Origin: Burkholderiaceae bacterium
GTDB lineage: Bacteria; Pseudomonadota; Gammaproteobacteria; Burkholderiales; Burkholderiaceae_C
Length of the DNA: 7,623 nt
Reading direction: 5' to 3'
Assembly (NCBI GenBank): GCA_031276435.1
Contig: JAISNB010000039.1
Span: forward strand, 1-7,623
The notes below the pieces were generated by a model, which was not told the origin of the DNA, ran no database searches, and was given only the letters and a program-made list of their open reading frames with translations. Below are positions 5,487 through 7,623 of the stretch, piece after piece (position 1 is the stretch's first letter; each line of letters begins with the position of its first letter). The position numbers and the translations under genes were made by a program.

Positions 5487-6845
5487 ATGTCCACCATTTT
5501 GCAATCCCTGCCCATCGGCCAGAAAGTCGGAATCGCCTTCTCGGGCGGCCTGGACACATCGGCCGCCCTGCTCTGGATGCGCCAGAAAGGCGCCATCCCC
5601 TGCGCCTACACGGCCAACCTGGGCCAGCCCGACGAGACCGACTACGACGCCATCCCGCGCAAGGCGCTGGCCTACGGCGCCGAAAAAGCGCGCCTGATCG
5701 ACTGCCGCGCGCAACTCGTGCACGAAGGCATCGCCGCCCTGCAATGCGGCGCCTTCCACATCAGCACCGCGGGCGTCACCTACTTCAACACCACGCCGCT
5801 CGGGCGCGCCGTCACCGGCACCATGCTGGTCAGTGCCATGAAAGAAGACGACGTCAACATCTGGGGCGACGGCAGCACCTTCAAAGGCAACGACATCGAA
5901 CGCTTCTACCGCTACGGCCTGCTCACCAACCCGACCCTCAAAATCTACAAACCCTGGCTGGACCAGCAATTCATCGACGAACTGGGCGGGCGCAAGGAAA
6001 TGTCGGAATTCATGCGCAAAGCTGGCTTCGACTACAAAATGAGCGCCGAAAAAGCCTACTCCACCGACTCCAACCTGCTGGGCGCCACCCACGAAGCCAA
6101 AGCCCTGGAAGAGCTGTGCAACGGCATCCGCATCGTCAGCCCCATCATGGGCGAGCCGTTCTGGACACCCGAAACCGAAATCAAAGCCGAAGAAGTGCGC
6201 GTGCGCTTCGCAGAAGGCCGCCCCGTCGCCCTCAACGGCCAAACCTTTGACGACCCCGTCGCCCTCATGCTGCAAGCCAACCGCATCGGCGGACGCCACG
6301 GCCTGGGCATGAGCGACCAAATCGAAAACCGCATCATCGAAGCCAAAAGCCGCGGCATCTACGAAGCCCCGGGCATGGCGCTGCTCTTCATCGCCTACGA
6401 GCGCCTGGTCACCGGCATCCACAACGAAGACACCATCGAGCAATACCGCATCAACGGCATCCGGCTCGGGCGGCTGCTCTACCAGGGCCGCTGGTTCGAC
6501 CCCCAGGCCATCATGCTGCGCGAAACCGCGCAACGCTGGGTGGCCCGCGCCATCAGCGGCGAAGTCACACTGGAACTGCGCCGCGGCAACGACTACAGCA
6601 TCCTCGACACCCAAAGCGCCAACCTCACCTACGCGCCCGAACGCCTGTCCATGGAAAAAGTGGCCAACGCCCCCTTCTCGCCCGCCGACCGCATTGGCCA
6701 GTTGACCATGCGCAACCTGGACATCACCGACACGCGCGACAAACTGGGCCTCTACGCCCAAACCGGCCTGCTGCCGCCCGGCGAAAACCCACTGCTGCCC
6801 CAGCAAATCAGCAGCCCCCGGACGCCAAATTCCGAAAACCTGTAA
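5487..6845 (+). CDS. argG: Argininosuccinate synthase
   Basis: The enzyme joins citrulline and aspartate with ATP to form argininosuccinate, AMP and pyrophosphate, the penultimate step of arginine biosynthesis; it acts in the cytosol as a tetramer. The 452-residue product matches the long, E. coli-type family (about 447) rather than the roughly 400-residue type. The N-type ATP pyrophosphatase loop AFSGGLDTS is at 17-25. Substrate-binding blocks follow: STAGVTYFNTTPLGRAVTGT (93-112), WGDGSTFKGNDIERFYRYG (126-144), YSTDSNLLGATHEAK (191-205), RIGGRHGLGMSDQIENRIIE (266-285) and the conserved YERLVTGIHNEDTI stretch (304-317). All look intact. Only the final 20 residues, rich in Pro, Ser and Asn, look lineage-specific. 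The ATG is placed exactly where family members begin (MSTILQSLP); no clear Shine-Dalgarno sequence precedes it. There is no intrinsic terminator directly after the stop; the first one is about 470 bp downstream. Confidence 0.98.
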   Translation: MSTILQSLPIGQKVGIAFSGGLDTSAALLWMRQKGAIPCAYTANLGQPDETDYDAIPRKALAYGAEKARLIDCRAQLVHEGIAALQCGAFHISTAGVTYFNTTPLGRAVTGTMLVSAMKEDDVNIWGDGSTFKGNDIERFYRYGLLTNPTLKIYKPWLDQQFIDELGGRKEMSEFMRKAGFDYKMSAEKAYSTDSNLLGATHEAKALEELCNGIRIVSPIMGEPFWTPETEIKAEEVRVRFAEGRPVALNGQTFDDPVALMLQANRIGGRHGLGMSDQIENRIIEAKSRGIYEAPGMALLFIAYERLVTGIHNEDTIEQYRINGIRLGRLLYQGRWFDPQAIMLRETAQRWVARAISGEVTLELRRGNDYSILDTQSANLTYAPERLSMEKVANAPFSPADRIGQLTMRNLDITDTRDKLGLYAQTGLLPPGENPLLPQQISSPRTPNSENL

Positions 6846-7204
6846 CCCGAAAAAACACGGGCGCCACCCCAGCACCAACGGGCAGCGCACACCGTCGCCA
6901 CACCTGAGCGCGCGAGATGCCTGCAACGTTGGGCACGGCAAGGCCACTGCAACTGCCCGTCGCGCACGCGAAATCGCGCCGCGGCTGGCCTGAATCAGGC
7001 CTCTGGCGGATTCGGAGCCGGGCAACCACTGCCGCCGCAGCAACAGCGCCGGAGCAATCAGGAAATGCAACCGCGCCAGAGCCAGGAAACCGGATGAAAA
7101 ACCGCTCTCCCCGCCCTGCGCGCTTGCTGCAACGCAACAAAAAACCCCGGGCAACTCCCGATAGGCATGCCGGGCCATTGCGCTTACAGTGGCCTCATTC
7201 TGTT
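6846..7204. other. Gene-free stretch downstream of argG
   Basis: This 359-bp stretch holds no convincing gene. Open frames on both strands run across it, but they either continue into the terminator at 7314-7339 or are antisense to argG, and their products look like random high-GC translation. Small structures visible are a weak CCCG...CGGG pairing right after the stop (6846-6849 with 6858-6861), a near-perfect palindrome GGCCTGA-A-TCAGGCC (6987-7001), and CCCGG/CCGGG arms at 7146-7150 and 7170-7174. None is followed by a T-tract. If argG transcripts end at the first strong terminator, this is argG 3' UTR. Confidence 0.6.
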
Positions 7205-7339
7205 GAGCGGACACCGTTCTGTTTGACCGAAGGGCCGAGGAGACAAAACAACAACAAGTTCAAACACATCAACAAACCAGAACTTGCAAACCAGCGACCT
7301 CCAATCTGGCATCAAAAGCGCCCCGACGGGGCGCTTTTT
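7205..7339 (+). ncRNA. Candidate small RNA or processed argG 3' UTR ending in a strong terminator
   Basis: The segment directly before the terminator at 7314 differs from everything around it: from about 7240 to 7300 it is A/C-rich (GACAAAACAACAACAAG and similar) in otherwise G/C-rich DNA. It contains a perfect 7-bp hairpin, CAAGTTC (7255-7261) with GAACTTG (7280-7286), whose 18-nt loop has no G and only one T. A shorter CCAG/CTGG stem (7291-7294 with 7306-7309) follows, then the intrinsic terminator. A purine tract GAGGAGA (7237-7243) resembles a ribosome binding site, but no ATG, GTG or TTG follows at usable distance. An unpaired A/C-rich loop plus a Rho-independent 3' end is the usual form of trans-acting, Hfq-type small RNAs. 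The 5' boundary is a guess: I found no convincing promoter. It may equally be the tail of a long argG transcript. Confidence 0.3.
7314..7339 (+). terminator. Strong intrinsic (Rho-independent) terminator
   Basis: A perfect 11-bp stem, AAAAGCGCCCC (7314-7324) with GGGGCGCTTTT (7328-7338), has a 3-nt loop GAC and a T5 tract (7335-7339). The seven central pairs are all G-C. The rightward strand gives the best terminator. The complement also ends in four T's after the stem, so some leftward termination is possible. It is the first such structure after argG and so probably ends transcripts coming from that gene, or those of a small RNA starting in between. Confidence 0.88.
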
Positions 7340-7556
7340 CTTTGCTCCTCTCCCTGCTGCCTTGTGGGCTGTGTCCGACAAGCGTGGCGCTTGATCGCTT
7401 GCCGGGCATGGAAACAGCCGCAACCGCGCCCATTGCAAAGCATTGGTCGGGATCGGCGCCCGCCCTTTGGAGAGGAGAGTAGCGCATAGCTCAATCGCAC
7501 CAGCGCGCCAATGGCCTATCATTGCGACCAGCCAAACGGCTTGTGTTCGCGTGTTT
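7340..7556. other. Unassigned stretch between two rightward terminators
   Basis: About 217 bp without a recognisable gene. A 6-bp hairpin CAAGCG-TGG-CGCTTG is at 7379-7393. A polypurine tract GGAGAGGAGAG (about 7469-7479) looks like a ribosome binding site but has no start codon close behind it. Open frames on the minus strand read through the terminator hairpins and have no recognisable domains. I see no tRNA cloverleaf and no match I could recall to 6S, SRP or tmRNA. Confidence 0.5.
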
Positions 7557-7575
7557 GCGGGTTGCCCGCTTTTTT
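7557..7575 (+). terminator. Second, smaller intrinsic terminator
   Basis: The hairpin GCGGG (7557-7561), loop TTG, CCCGC (7565-7569) is followed directly by six T's (7570-7575). The stem is short but all G-C and the T-tract is better than that of the first terminator. It points rightward although no gene was found between the two, so it is either a backup or the end of an unseen short transcript. An ATG lies at 7578 just beyond it, with only 15 codons before the window ends, too little to judge. Confidence 0.6.
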
Positions 7576-7623
7576 CCATGTTGCGCCAATTGCGGTTTCA
7601 TCGCCATTCCCGCTGGAGCACCC

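Noticed and set aside
5448..7214. A 588-codon open frame on the minus strand covering all of argG
   Set aside because: It is fully antisense to an intact, highly conserved gene. Its Val/Ala/Gly/Phe/Asp-rich translation is what the complement of G/C-ending codons gives, and it shows no domain.
6917..7489. 190-codon plus-strand open frame after argG
   Set aside because: It runs straight through the perfect terminator stem at 7314-7338, and has no ribosome binding site or recognisable domain.
7430..7530. Interleaved complementary hexamers (CCATTG/CAATGG and TGGTCG/CGACCA) suggesting a pseudoknot
   Set aside because: Six-base complementarities at this distance are expected by chance in a 200-bp stretch, and nothing else supports a folded RNA.
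7184..7579. 131-codon minus-strand open frame near the window end
   Set aside because: It crosses both hairpin terminators and the A/C-rich segment, and has no homology I can recognise.

Overview
The window looks like core chromosomal DNA of a high-GC betaproteobacterium, most likely order Burkholderiales. This rests on the E. coli-type (long) argininosuccinate synthase, the betaproteobacterial style of MCE lipid-transport operon, and the strong G/C third-position bias. I see no transposase, integrase, phage, toxin-antitoxin, CRISPR or defence gene. No clearly new multi-gene system is visible. The parts that remain unexplained are non-coding structures downstream of argG and an uncharacterised lipoprotein upstream of it.

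Layout: (1) 2-328, + strand, the 3' end of an ABC-importer ATPase gene, probably sulfate/thiosulfate cysA (TOBE-type C-terminus). (2) 329-644, a convergent intergenic region holding a REP-like inverted repeat and a second, degenerate C/G-rich repeat. (3) 645-4340, - strand, a four-gene operon read from right to left: MlaE-type permease with an N-terminal STAS-like domain, MlaF-type ATPase, single-domain MCE (MlaD-like) substrate-binding protein, and PqiC-family outer-membrane lipoprotein. Its joints are tight: 11 bp (or a 4-bp overlap if an upstream GTG is used), 14 bp, and a 4-bp ATGA overlap. (4) 4341-4547, a divergent intergenic region. (5) 4548-5348, + strand, a putative lipoprotein of unknown function. 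(6) 5487-6845, + strand, argG. (7) 6846-7623, about 780 bp with no convincing gene. It holds two rightward intrinsic terminators (7314-7339 and 7557-7575), and an A/C-rich hairpin segment before the first one that could be a small RNA or a processed argG 3' UTR.

How the genes work together: the operon encodes a complete trans-envelope phospholipid/hydrophobic-substrate transporter. An ABC motor (permease plus ATPase) sits in the inner membrane, an anchored MCE protein has a long helical tail that may cross the periplasm, and a PqiC-like lipoprotein sits at the outer membrane. No mlaC-like periplasmic shuttle gene is present, which favours a tunnel model over a ferry model (inference). The MlaB role is probably filled by the STAS-like domain fused to the permease. 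argG provides the penultimate step of arginine biosynthesis. The lipoprotein upstream shares its strand, but nothing in the sequence shows a functional link.
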